NCBI RefSeq assembly: GCF_008710135.1
Contig: NZ_VYKK01000030.1
Span: 62,001 to 126,000 of the forward strand
Origin: Paenibacillus spiritus
GTDB lineage: Bacteria; Bacillota; Bacilli; Paenibacillales; Paenibacillaceae
Direction of reading: 5' to 3'
DNA: 64,000 nt
How positions within the stretch are numbered: position 1 is the first letter of the stretch; every line of letters starts with the position of its first letter. The notes beneath the pieces were generated by a model. That model was not told where the DNA came from. It did no database searches and worked only from the letters and a program-made list of their open reading frames with translations. Made by a program: the position numbers and the translations under genes. Shown here one piece after another: positions 25,608-33,523 of this stretch.

Positions 25608-25639
25608 AAAGGAACCGCCTGTTGTCAGGCGGTTCCTTT
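25608..25639. terminator. Bidirectional terminator
   Basis: A 13-bp stem AAAGGAACCGCCT with its exact complement and a 6-base loop serves the small membrane gene (+). It overlaps the stop region of the convergent membrane gene (-). Confidence 0.75.
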
Positions 25640-25984
25640 CTTCTGTTGAAGACGTGATTCCCGGATGAGCCGGAACTCCGTGGTCGTGAAAGCGGTCTGT
25701 GCGCAGAGCACAAAAAGCTTGAACCAAAGAGGCACTTCCATAAAGACAGCGGCAGCAAGACCGCACACTCCCGTAAGCCCGACCCCGGTCTCCAACAGAC
25801 GACGCCGCCTGCCGGAGTGCTGCTGCTGAATCTGCGCTTCCAGCAGATAAATGAAAGCTATCTGCAGAAATAACAGCAGCATGAACCCCGAGCTGTAAGT
25901 CAGCCAACCCTGCAAGCAGCCGGCTGCGATCCAGGCCAGCACAAGCCCGGCCAGAGTCAGAAACCGGCTTATCCGTAGGTTCAC
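25625..25984 (-). CDS. Small integral membrane protein, unknown
   Basis: This 119-residue protein has about three to four hydrophobic segments (LTLAGLVLAWIAAGCLQGWL, GFMLLLFLQIAFIYLL, GVCGLAAAVFMEVPLWFKLFVL) and a basic Arg/Lys tail. No family was recognised. The start is GTG at 25984 with a strong GAGGAGG site. Its stop codon lies inside the terminator hairpin shared with the opposite gene. It lies 41 bp downstream of the EF-G-binding gene in the same direction. Confidence 0.75.
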   Translation of the reverse strand: MNLRISRFLTLAGLVLAWIAAGCLQGWLTYSSGFMLLLFLQIAFIYLLEAQIQQQHSGRRRRLLETGVGLTGVCGLAAAVFMEVPLWFKLFVLCAQTAFTTTEFRLIRESRLQQKKGTA

Positions 25985-26025
25985 CAGTCGCCCTCCTCAG
26001 CAGGTGCCCGAAAGGGCTTTTCCCC

Positions 26026-26667
26026 TTATCTTCGCACCGTCCGGATGAATTTCTCCAGCGCTTCCGTGCCGGTGATGCTCCGGTTGCATTCCCGGTTATC
26101 CAGACAAATGTAATGTCCGAAGATCGAGAAATGATCCGGTGAAGCATGAACGGCCCGGGTGTGCACCGAGAAGAAGGCCAATTCATGGTTCCGGTTGCAG
26201 AATACGCAGTATCCTTTCTTGTTGACCGGAGTCAACCTTCCTTCGATTCCGATATACTGCCCTTCCAGCGGATACACAATGAACAGCCGGTTCGTCGCGA
26301 TATCCGTCCAGCTCAGGTAGGTAAGCTCCCGGAAGTCGACAGCTTCCAGATCGGGCAGTTTCAGCTTTTTATGTTTAGGGAACAGCTTCTGAAGCTGCTT
26401 GGGCGTAATCGGCGGCATCGGCTCCCGGTAAGGCTCCAGACCGCTTAAATATTCCTGAAACTCCTCTGCGGTCTGCAGGGAGGTCAACCGCCCCAGCATC
26501 TCCCGCCGCTCTTCGGTCAAATCCGGGAACTGCTCGAAGATGCTTGCCGCGGCGCTGTGCCGTACCGTCTCAATAACGCCGCGGTCCGCGACGCTCCGCA
26601 GTGTCTTCAGAACAAAGTCCGCTTGCTTCTGAATAACGTTCATTTGGTGGTTTCTAATAAATGTCAT
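26026..26667 (-). CDS. FusB/FusC-family EF-G-binding protein
   Basis: This protein of about 213 residues matches the FusB/FusC family, whose members bind elongation factor G and can release it from fusidic-acid-stalled ribosomes. The C-terminal treble-clef zinc module is intact: YCVFCNRNHELAFFSVHTR, then GHYICLDNRECNRSI, giving the Cys/His ligands. The N-terminal helical bundle is the less conserved half. The ATG at 26667 is preferred because AGGA lies six bases before it; an ATG at 26673 touches that site. Chromosomal homologues in Paenibacillaceae are common, so a resistance role is not implied. Confidence 0.87.
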   Translation of the reverse strand: MTFIRNHQMNVIQKQADFVLKTLRSVADRGVIETVRHSAAASIFEQFPDLTEERREMLGRLTSLQTAEEFQEYLSGLEPYREPMPPITPKQLQKLFPKHKKLKLPDLEAVDFRELTYLSWTDIATNRLFIVYPLEGQYIGIEGRLTPVNKKGYCVFCNRNHELAFFSVHTRAVHASPDHFSIFGHYICLDNRECNRSITGTEALEKFIRTVRR

Positions 26668-26898
26668 GGACATTCCTGGTCAGCCCCTTATTATTGGATA
26701 GATAATGATAATGCCAATAAGGTGCAGGGCCCGTTAATTAGAAACGATAAACCGTCCGGGCGATCCGATTCTCTTCTCGCACCTCACGCAAAGTATCGCC
26801 CCTGTTTCAGGCTCTGCATGAGGACTTCCTAGTCCGTGAGCAATCTCGGCTTGCCATCCCAACAACCCCCTCATTCACTCGAATACGGATAGTATACC

Positions 26899-26942
26899 AA
26901 AAATTAACCGCCGCACGGAACCCGTCCGTTACGGCGGTTAAT
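26899..26942 (-). terminator. Terminator after GT2 gene
   Basis: An 11-bp stem ATTAACCGCCG with its complement, containing an inner CGGACGGG/CCCG mini-stem, is followed by TTTTT on the reverse strand. It lies about 40 bp after the glycosyltransferase stop. The rest of the 26674-26980 gap shows no gene. Confidence 0.75.
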
Positions 26943-26980
26943 AGATCCATAGATTAGGGGAAACTTGCGGTTCGGCAGCC

Positions 26981-27985
26981 TTAGCCTTGCCTGCCCGCTT
27001 CCTGCAGCGGCCGCCCGGGCTGCTTCTCGGTCGGCTTCCCGGCCGGCCTCTGCCCGCCGTAGACCTCCCGGACGATATACAGCGGACGCCCCTTCGTCTC
27101 CTCATAGATTCGGCCGATATACTCGCCGAGGATGCCCAGCATCAGCAGCACGAAGCCGTTGAACGTCAGTGTAATGCCGATCATCGAAGCCCAGCCTTTA
27201 ACGGCGGAATCGGTGAAGAGCGCCAGATACAGGACGTACAGCAGATACAGGAATCCCGAGGCCGAGAGCAGCGCGCCGAGAATGCCCGCCAGCTTCAGCG
27301 GCTTGGTCGAGAAGGACGTGATTCCGTCCAGCGACAGCTTCACCATCCGTTTCAGCGGATATTTGGTCTCGCCCGCCAGCCGTTCCTCGCGTTCATATTC
27401 CAGCGCCTTGTGCCGGAATCCCACCCAGCTGACCAGCCCGCGCACGAACCGGTTCTTCTCCGGCAGACGCTTCATCTGTTCGACGACCTTGCGGTCCATC
27501 AGCCGGAAGTCTCCGGTGTCCACCGGGATGGAAATGTCAGTCGAGTAGCGCAGAATGCGGTAGAAGGCGCTGGCCGTCCATTTTTTGAACAGCGATTCGC
27601 CCTTGCGCTTCACACGCTTCGCATAGACAACCTCGTAGCCCTTCTTCCATTCCGCAATCATCTCCGGAATCAGCTCCGGCGGGTCCTGGAGATCGGCGTC
27701 AATGATGACGACCGCGTCTCCCCGGGCATAGTCCATTCCGGCCGAAATGGAGATCTGGTGGCCAAAATTGCGGGAGAAATCAATCAGCCGGACACTCGGG
27801 TCCCAATAGCTGTATTCCTCGATCATCTGGGCGCAGTGATCCGTGCTGCCGTCGTTGACGAAGACCAATTCATAGGCCTCTCCCGTCTCCTCCATGACCT
27901 TCGTGATCCGCCGGTATGTCTCCTGAATGACCTCTTCCTCATTGTACATCGGGATGATAATGGAATAGCGCATGTCTGAAACCAT
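26981..27985 (-). CDS. GT2 glycosyltransferase (polyprenyl-phosphate sugar synthase, GtrB/DPM1-like)
   Basis: This 334-residue enzyme transfers a sugar to undecaprenyl phosphate. The cytosolic GT2 domain (about 5-230) has YNEEEVI, VNDGSTD, the DAD-like metal site VIIDADLQDPPELIPEM and the acceptor block FRLMDRKVV. Two membrane segments follow (LKLAGILGALLSASGFLYLLYVLYLAL and GITLTFNGFVLLMLGILGEY), then a basic Pro/Gln tail. AAGGAGG precedes the ATG. It lies 60 bp downstream of a GT-C-type glycosyltransferase that would use its lipid-linked product. Together they probably glycosylate a wall polymer or protein. Confidence 0.92.
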   Translation of the reverse strand: MVSDMRYSIIIPMYNEEEVIQETYRRITKVMEETGEAYELVFVNDGSTDHCAQMIEEYSYWDPSVRLIDFSRNFGHQISISAGMDYARGDAVVIIDADLQDPPELIPEMIAEWKKGYEVVYAKRVKRKGESLFKKWTASAFYRILRYSTDISIPVDTGDFRLMDRKVVEQMKRLPEKNRFVRGLVSWVGFRHKALEYEREERLAGETKYPLKRMVKLSLDGITSFSTKPLKLAGILGALLSASGFLYLLYVLYLALFTDSAVKGWASMIGITLTFNGFVLLMLGILGEYIGRIYEETKGRPLYIVREVYGGQRPAGKPTEKQPGRPLQEAGRQG

Positions 27986-28045
27986 GAGCAGCTCCTCCTT
28001 GATTCTTCATTCTTGCCTTAACCGTTCCGGCTCCCGGGCTTCATC

Positions 28046-30286
28046 CTACTCCGCCGTCACTTCGTACAGCGTGCCGCTCGCCTGGCCCGAGCCGGCCCAT
28101 TCCGAGGACGGCACTTCGGTGCCGTGCTCCGTAATCCAGCTGGTCAGGCTGGAGCTGCCTTCGCGCCCGCCGCCCATGCCGCCGCCGGGAATCAGGAAAT
28201 ACTTGACCGCTCCGCTCTTCACGAGCGTTTCCAGCGTCTCTTCGGTGTAGACGACGTCCGAACTCGAGAACCCGTTCAGAATGACGACCTTCTCGCCGGC
28301 TACAATATACGGTCCGCCGGTACTGTAATTCATCGTGGCCATCAGATACTTCTGGCCGTCGTTGTGAGCCTTAAGATAAGCAACCAGCGATTCGTTCACG
28401 CTCCCGGCTCCGTTGCGTCCGAAACCGCTCATATTGCCCGGGAGACCCGGAAGGCCGGACAGGTTCGCCGGCAGCTCCGCGCCGGAGCCTGGCAGTTCGC
28501 CCGCCGCGGCACCGCCGCCCGGGAACCCCGACGGGAAGCCGCCGGTTCTGCCGGGGCCGCCGCCCATTCCGCCGCCGTCCGGTCCCGCCGCCGGCGTCAT
28601 ACTGTTGCCGCCGTAAGTAATCGGCGTCAGCGCCCAGTAAGCCGGACCGATGAAGAGGATCAGCAGGCCGAGCAGCGCCGCCGCTCTTGCCGCCGGCTTC
28701 GCAGCGCTGCGGATCAGCCTGAAGGCGGCCAGCAGCGCTGCGGCTGCAAGGCCTGCCGCAAGCACGCCGACCGACCATCCCCGGCCGATTGTATCGTTGT
28801 ACGCCTGAAGGATGTACCACTCGAACGCCGCCGTTGCCAGCACCGCTGCGGGCAGCAGCCAGCCCAGCCAGCCGGCGCGCTCCCGGTAATGCGCGCGCAT
28901 CGTTACAAATCCGGCCCCTACCAGCGCCGCCACAGGCGGAGCCATCATAATGAGATAGTACTGATGGAAGAAGCCTGCGATGCTGAAGAAGCCCATAACC
29001 GGAACGAGCCACGCCAGCCAGAAGACGCCCTCTTTATGCCGGTCGGTGATGTTCCGCCGCCGCAGATCCGAGAAGAGGCCGATGCAGCCGAAGAGAAGGA
29101 ACGGAATCAGCCAGCTCGCCTGACCGGACAGTTCCTGCTGAAACAGCCGCAGCGGACCGGCCGTGCCGGTATTGAACATGCCGCCTCCGCCGAATCCCCG
29201 GCCGCCGCTGGCTCCGCCGCCGAACGAACGCCCGTCCTCGCCGCCGCTCCGGCCCGGAGAGCCGCTCTGGCTTCCGTCCGTGCTCCGGCGTCCGCCGTCT
29301 TGACTCTGACGTCCGCCTCCGTCTTGGCTCTGGCCGCTGCCGGGAGCACCGCCGGCTCCGGGAGCGGCCTGTCCGTCTCCGCCGCCGTTCATCGGCGGCA
29401 TCTGGCCGGCTTCCCCGCCGGGGAAGCTCCACTCGCCGCCTTCCCCGCCGGGCATCTGCGGCGCGCCGCCGCCGAAGCCGCCGCCTCCGGCATTCCGGTC
29501 GCCGGTCAGCCGGGCGACCCCGTTGTAGCCAAAGGCCAGGTTCAGCACCGAGTTGGTGCCGCTGCTGCCGATGTAGGGGCGCTTGTCGGCAGGGACCGAG
29601 TCTACAATAACGGCCCAGGAGAGCGAGACTGCCAGCAGCACCGCCGTGGAACCGGCGAGGATGCCGGTTTTTCTTTTCCAGCGGACCTTGGCTGCGATCA
29701 GGTAGAACAGGTAGAAGGCCGGAAGCACCATGTAGGCTTGCAGCATCTTCTCGTTGAAGGCCACGCCGATAAGGCCGAAGGCCGCAAGTACGCTTCCGGT
29801 CCGGTTCAGCCGTGTCCCGCGGAACAGGAACCAGGCCGCCAGCAGCAGCGTGAATACGAGCATCGAATCAATGTTGTTCGTCCGCGATACCGCCGCCGCA
29901 ACCGGCGTCAGCGCCATCGCCAGCGCGCCGATCCGGGCCGCCGTCCGCCCGAACCCGGGCTTCACCAGCAGGTAGACCAGCAGCACAGAACCGACTCCGG
30001 CCAGCACCTGCGGCAGAATGACACTCCAGCCGTGCAGGCCGAAGATCCAGGCGAACAGCGTCTGAATCCAGAAGACGACCGGCGGCTTGTCAACGGTCAC
30101 CGAACCCGCGGAATCGAGCGAGCCGTAGAAGAAATTATGCCAGCTCTGCAGCATGCTTCCGACCGCCGAGGTGTAGAACAAATTGCCGTATTCGTCGTCC
30201 CAGATGCCGTACCCGTACAAGCCCGCCGCCGCCAGCAGAATCACCAGCAGGACCGGATCGGACCCCCATCGTCTGATTCGGTTCAT
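28046..30286 (-). CDS. GT39/ArnT-like membrane glycosyltransferase with Gly-rich loop
   Basis: This 746-residue polytopic protein belongs to the dolichyl-phosphate-mannose-protein/ArnT superfamily. The first extracellular loop has the acidic pair DDEYGNLFYTSA and the DKPPVVFWIQTLFAW motif expected of the lipid-linked sugar-using enzymes. About ten to twelve membrane segments are visible. Between about 265 and 370 lies a very Gly/Ser/Gln/Pro-rich extracellular insert, and a second Gly-rich stretch occurs near 570-640. The extracellular C-terminal domain ends with IVAGEKVVILNGFSSSDVVYT. The ATG at 30286 follows GTGGAGG. It is co-transcribed with the GT2 gene. Confidence 0.9.
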   Translation of the reverse strand: MNRIRRWGSDPVLLVILLAAAGLYGYGIWDDEYGNLFYTSAVGSMLQSWHNFFYGSLDSAGSVTVDKPPVVFWIQTLFAWIFGLHGWSVILPQVLAGVGSVLLVYLLVKPGFGRTAARIGALAMALTPVAAAVSRTNNIDSMLVFTLLLAAWFLFRGTRLNRTGSVLAAFGLIGVAFNEKMLQAYMVLPAFYLFYLIAAKVRWKRKTGILAGSTAVLLAVSLSWAVIVDSVPADKRPYIGSSGTNSVLNLAFGYNGVARLTGDRNAGGGGFGGGAPQMPGGEGGEWSFPGGEAGQMPPMNGGGDGQAAPGAGGAPGSGQSQDGGGRQSQDGGRRSTDGSQSGSPGRSGGEDGRSFGGGASGGRGFGGGGMFNTGTAGPLRLFQQELSGQASWLIPFLLFGCIGLFSDLRRRNITDRHKEGVFWLAWLVPVMGFFSIAGFFHQYYLIMMAPPVAALVGAGFVTMRAHYRERAGWLGWLLPAAVLATAAFEWYILQAYNDTIGRGWSVGVLAAGLAAAALLAAFRLIRSAAKPAARAAALLGLLILFIGPAYWALTPITYGGNSMTPAAGPDGGGMGGGPGRTGGFPSGFPGGGAAAGELPGSGAELPANLSGLPGLPGNMSGFGRNGAGSVNESLVAYLKAHNDGQKYLMATMNYSTGGPYIVAGEKVVILNGFSSSDVVYTEETLETLVKSGAVKYFLIPGGGMGGGREGSSSLTSWITEHGTEVPSSEWAGSGQASGTLYEVTAE

Positions 30287-30474
30287 CTCATCCTCCACTC
30301 CATTTCCCTCTATCTTTAGGGCGGGCACAGGCCGCGCCGCATTTATGTAAGGGTAGTATCGCACCGCCACCTTAACGGTCTATGAGTGCAGGCTGAATGT
30401 TTGCTGAAGGCTGCTGGAGGGGACGAGATACGGAGTATTCGAGGGGTTGCCGCTAAAAATATATCGGAAGAAAC

Positions 30475-30500
30475 AGAAAAGAGGGCTTTCCGCCCCTCTT
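30475..30500 (-). terminator. Possible terminator
   Basis: AAGAGGG-N8-CCCTCTT, followed on the reverse strand by TTTTC, could stop reverse-strand transcripts arriving from 31138. The rest of the 30287-30611 gap shows no gene; promoters there are not clear. Confidence 0.35.
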
Positions 30501-30611
30501 GTTCATCTTATCGCTAAACTGTCGTTGCCTCATATGCTACTGTAATCTCACATAGGTTCTTCGTGCAGAAGGTCAGTTCAGAAGGAGATAAACTGAAAGG
30601 AGATTAACTGA

Positions 30612-31159
30612 ATGGTGAGAACGATTTATATCGTGCGGCATTGCCAAGCCGAAGGGCAAGCGCGCGAAGCGAAGCTTACGGAATCCGGCCGCAGGCAGGC
30701 GGAGCGCCTTGCCCATTTCTTCCTGGATAAGAACATCGATTATATCGTTTCCATCCTTTTGAAAGGGCTTACCAGACGATTGCTCCCTTGGCGGAACGCA
30801 CAGGCATCGAAGTGGTTCTGGATGAGAGACTGGCCGAGAGGGTTCTGTCGGATGTGAACCAGCCGGATTGGCGGGAGCAGCTGCGCAAGACCTTTGAAGA
30901 CCTGGATCTGTGTTACGAAGGGGGCGAGTCCAGCAGCACCGCTATGAACCGAGGAGTTCGTGCAGTAATGGAGGCGCTGAACCGCGAATACCGGAACCTC
31001 GTGTTCGTGTCACACGGCAATCTGATATCTCTTCTGCTTAAGTATTTTGAGCCCCGGATCGGATTTAAGGAATGGGAAGCCCTATCGAACCCGGATGTAT
31101 TTCGGTTAACCTTCGCGGGAGAGCCTGCGCCAACCCTTCACCGGGTGTGGGAGGAATAA
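30612..31159 (+). pseudogene. Histidine phosphatase (phosphoglycerate-mutase-like), frameshifted
   Basis: The first frame has the catalytic IVRHCQAEGQ and TESGRRQAERLA. The second frame has LAERTGIEVVLDERL, the acidic block and VFVSHGNLISLLLKYF. In the expected single frame the junction reads PFERAYQTIAPLAERTG, the normal SSPFxRAxQT motif, from base 30755 on. One base is missing at 30753-30754, just after the Ser codon 30750-30752. Total length of 548 is one short of 183 codons. AAAGGAG precedes the ATG. The last 22 bases overlap the convergent gene at 31138. It is either a recent pseudogene or a sequence error. Confidence 0.85.
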
Positions 31160-31764
31160 GCTTCCCTGTCCGTAACCGCTTGCTCCAGTTCCCGGGTAAC
31201 CCTTGCATTCTCGCGGATCATAGGGTCTTCCTGCGCTTGGGCTGCTGCTTGGGCGGAGGAGGGTTTCAGGGAGAAGGTCGTAATCTGATAGATGATCCCG
31301 TCACCTCCCAGCGTATTTACATACACCCGTGGAAGCTCATCGCCTAACCCGGGCAGTCTCTCCGAAGTGAAGCCGTCGATCCGGCTCATGCTCAGGAAGG
31401 CCTGCCCCTTCTGGCGGGGGCTGTAATACAATCCTACTTTCGTGGCCAGGCTAGCATCCCTGCTCTTGATATAGAACTCTTTCTTCATGGGAGCGGCCGC
31501 ATTGTCCGACACAGCATCGAACCGGGTAGAGGCCCACCTCTTGTCGGGGTCCTCCGGATAGGCAATGACCGCCGGCTGCTCGTCGATAAGGAGTGCTGAT
31601 CCGTATTTGTCCCGAAAAACATCCACGATGGACCCGGCCGCAGCGGTATAACGCTCATAAGACATCCCGGGTTCATGACCCGGCTTCAGACTGGAATACG
31701 TTACGCCTGCGACTGCGGTCAGCGCAGCGGCGCATACTACGAAGAATAGGGCCTTTTTCTTCAA
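31138..31764 (-). CDS. Membrane-anchored or secreted protein, unknown
   Basis: This 208-residue protein has a signal-type N-terminus, KKKALFFVVCAAALTAVAGVTY, and a soluble remainder with YERYTAAAGSIVDVFRDKYG and a C-terminal Ala/Gln-rich helix. No family was recognised. The start is a TTG at 31764 with AAGGGAG ten bases upstream. The open frame extends further upstream, but only through antisense of the DUF1697 gene. Its 3' end overlaps the frameshifted phosphatase on the other strand. Confidence 0.72.
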   Translation of the reverse strand: MKKKALFFVVCAAALTAVAGVTYSSLKPGHEPGMSYERYTAAAGSIVDVFRDKYGSALLIDEQPAVIAYPEDPDKRWASTRFDAVSDNAAAPMKKEFYIKSRDASLATKVGLYYSPRQKGQAFLSMSRIDGFTSERLPGLGDELPRVYVNTLGGDGIIYQITTFSLKPSSAQAAAQAQEDPMIRENARVTRELEQAVTDREAYSSHTR

Positions 31765-31832
31765 ATTGCCGGAAACTCCCTTCTGCAGGATAATCGAACA
31801 TATTCTTTTATTTCCTATAAAGAACCGGCCAT

Positions 31833-32387
31833 TCACTCTTCGCACATCTCCGCCAGCTTCATCACCGTGTTCCAGTTGCGCGCCGTTGCCGACAAGCCGA
31901 GCAGCTTGTCTAGGGACAGCTTGAACAGCGGCGAATCGCTCATCTTCGTGCCGAACAGCACGTACATCTCCCGGCCGGCAACGTGAATGCGGTCCTCGGC
32001 TTCGCCGTACGGCTTCAGGCGGGCCAGCGCCGCTTCGTCCAATTCCCGGGCCAGCAGGAACAGGTGCAGACGCTTCCCGTCCTCCGGAGCGGCGGGCGGA
32101 TAAGGATTGCGCTCCACAATCGCCCTCCACTCCGCTGCGCTGCGGACCATCACGTCCGCGCTGTAGCCGAACGTCTCGCGGATGATCTGCTCCAGCGTCC
32201 GGGCCGTCTCGTCGTCCGAACCCGCCGGCGAGTCGAAGACGACGTTGCCGCTCTGAATATAGGTCTTCACCTTCCCGAATCCGCGGGCGGTCAGCTCCTG
32301 GCGGAGCGTCTCCATCTTCAGCGTCTTGCCGCCGACATTGATCCCGCGGATCAGTGCGACCGTCTTCTCTGGCGTTCCATTCCTCAT
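31833..32387 (-). CDS. DUF1697-family protein
   Basis: This 184-residue protein has the family signature VALIRGINVGG near the start and TYIQSGNVVFDSP, followed by the second alpha/beta half with NPYP and YVLFGTKMSDSPLFK. The biochemical role of DUF1697 is not established. It overlaps the upstream hydrolase by four bases (ATGA), so translation is coupled. AGAGGGGGAGG precedes the ATG. Length is normal for the family. Confidence 0.88.
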   Translation of the reverse strand: MRNGTPEKTVALIRGINVGGKTLKMETLRQELTARGFGKVKTYIQSGNVVFDSPAGSDDETARTLEQIIRETFGYSADVMVRSAAEWRAIVERNPYPPAAPEDGKRLHLFLLARELDEAALARLKPYGEAEDRIHVAGREMYVLFGTKMSDSPLFKLSLDKLLGLSATARNWNTVMKLAEMCEE

Positions 32388-33058
32388 CGCGCTGCCCCCT
32401 CCCCCTCTTCGTCTTCATAAGCGTTCCGGGTCGCTTCCGCTTCCAGCCGGACAGCCCCGAAATATTCACCGTATAAACGATTAACGACCATAAGAATGGC
32501 TAGACACTCCCCAGTGTCGCCCGTCTCCAGCGAGTGATTGGCATCGTCCATCCGGTACAGCGCCACATGCGGGTGCCCGCTAAGATCCTCCGCCAGACGC
32601 GGAGGGAACAAAGGGTCGGCGCTGCCATAAATGACCATTCCTCCGGTCTCGGTGATGAACGGCACCGTCTCGGGCAGAGGAGTCAAGTAAAGGCAGTCGA
32701 CCGGCCGGGTCTCGCGAGCGGCGAGTTGGCCCGCCACAACGGTTCCGATGCTTTTGCCGATATACACAAGCCGGGCGGCTTCCGGGAACAGACCGATCGC
32801 CTCGCCGCACTCCCGGGCCAGCACATCCAGCTCTTCCTTCTTCAATTCCTTGCGGGCGCTGCGGTATCCGTATTCCAGCTCCAGCACATTGAAGCCCTGC
32901 CCCAGCGCCGAACGAACGGCGTAGTAGAGCAGCGGCTGCTCGGCCGGATAATTCTTGCCCGGAAAAATTACCGCGAGCGTGTCCGAGCCCTGATCGTAAT
33001 ATTTATGCCGGGCGTCCCGCCCCCAGTGCGAGGGCAGGCTGATCCATTTGATGTCCAT
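32384..33058 (-). CDS. Alpha/beta hydrolase
   Basis: This 224-residue hydrolase-fold protein has the nucleophile elbow YIGKSIGTVVAG (Ser in GKSIG), an acid in IYGSADPLFP and a His in MDDANHSLETGD, completing a catalytic triad. The N-terminus with VIFPGKNYPAEQPLLYYA resembles COG-type predicted hydrolases of Bacillales. Substrate is unknown. AAAGGAGG precedes the ATG. It is coupled to the DUF1697 gene by four-base overlap. Confidence 0.85.
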   Translation of the reverse strand: MDIKWISLPSHWGRDARHKYYDQGSDTLAVIFPGKNYPAEQPLLYYAVRSALGQGFNVLELEYGYRSARKELKKEELDVLARECGEAIGLFPEAARLVYIGKSIGTVVAGQLAARETRPVDCLYLTPLPETVPFITETGGMVIYGSADPLFPPRLAEDLSGHPHVALYRMDDANHSLETGDTGECLAILMVVNRLYGEYFGAVRLEAEATRNAYEDEEGEGAAR

Positions 33059-33099
33059 CCGCTGGACCTCCTTTATCTAAGGCAGTCTGGCATGGCTTG

Positions 33100-33120
33100 A
33101 AAAAAAGCCCCGTCCGGGGC
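33100..33120 (-). terminator. Reverse-strand terminator upstream of hydrolase gene
   Basis: GCCCC-GGAC-GGGGC followed by TTTTTTT on the reverse strand lies between the divergent hydrolase and ATL genes. The only reverse-strand gene upstream of it is DUF1361 at 33475, so that transcript would run antisense through the ATL gene before stopping here. Confidence 0.75.
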
Positions 33121-33187
33121 AAGATGATAGGAAAGCCCGGCCGGACTCCGGCCGCCATCATCCTGACAACAAGGAGGCATCCGTTTC

Positions 33188-33523
33188 ATGAAGCCTTTTA
33201 CCGAACAGGCCATCGCCGTCATCTCTTCCATTCCGGAAGGAAAGGTCATGACCTACGGCGGAGTTGCCGCCGCAGCCGGCAGTCCGCGGGCTGCCCGTCA
33301 GGTCGTTCGCATTCTGCACGCAATGAGCCGCAAATACCGGCTGCCCTGGCACCGGGTCGTCAATGCCCAGGGCCGGATCGCGCTCCAGGACGCCGAGGAC
33401 GCCGACCGGCAGAGACTGTATCTGCTCTCGGAGGGCGTCGAACTCGACGAACGGGGAACCGTCGATCTGGACCGTTACCGGTATGTTCCCGGCGCAGACG
33501 AAGGCGGCGCGGCGGACGCATGA
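33188..33523 (+). CDS. Alkyltransferase-like protein (ATL, MGMT family without catalytic Cys)
   Basis: This 111-residue protein matches the C-terminal DNA-binding half of O6-alkylguanine-DNA alkyltransferase: IPEGKVMTYGGVA, the helix-turn-helix SPRAARQVVRILHA with the Arg finger, and PWHRVVNAQGRIAL. The normal PCHRV cysteine is replaced by Trp, the hallmark of ATL proteins. ATLs flag bulky O6-alkylguanine for nucleotide excision repair rather than repairing it themselves. AAGGAGG precedes the ATG. Its last 49 bases overlap the convergent DUF1361 gene. Confidence 0.92.
   Translation: MKPFTEQAIAVISSIPEGKVMTYGGVAAAAGSPRAARQVVRILHAMSRKYRLPWHRVVNAQGRIALQDAEDADRQRLYLLSEGVELDERGTVDLDRYRYVPGADEGGAADA

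Noticed and set aside
26674..26980. Forward open frame near 26557-26832 as a gene
   Set aside because: Part is antisense to the FusB-like gene and the rest lacks a ribosome site and recognisable features.
30740..30790. Programmed frameshifting in the phosphatase gene
   Set aside because: No slippery heptamer, stem or internal Shine-Dalgarno at the junction; a one-base deletion is simpler.
31765..32469. N-terminal extension of the reverse frame that ends at 31138
   Set aside because: It runs out of frame through the DUF1697 gene and its upstream neighbour; the real start is a TTG at 31764 with a good ribosome site.
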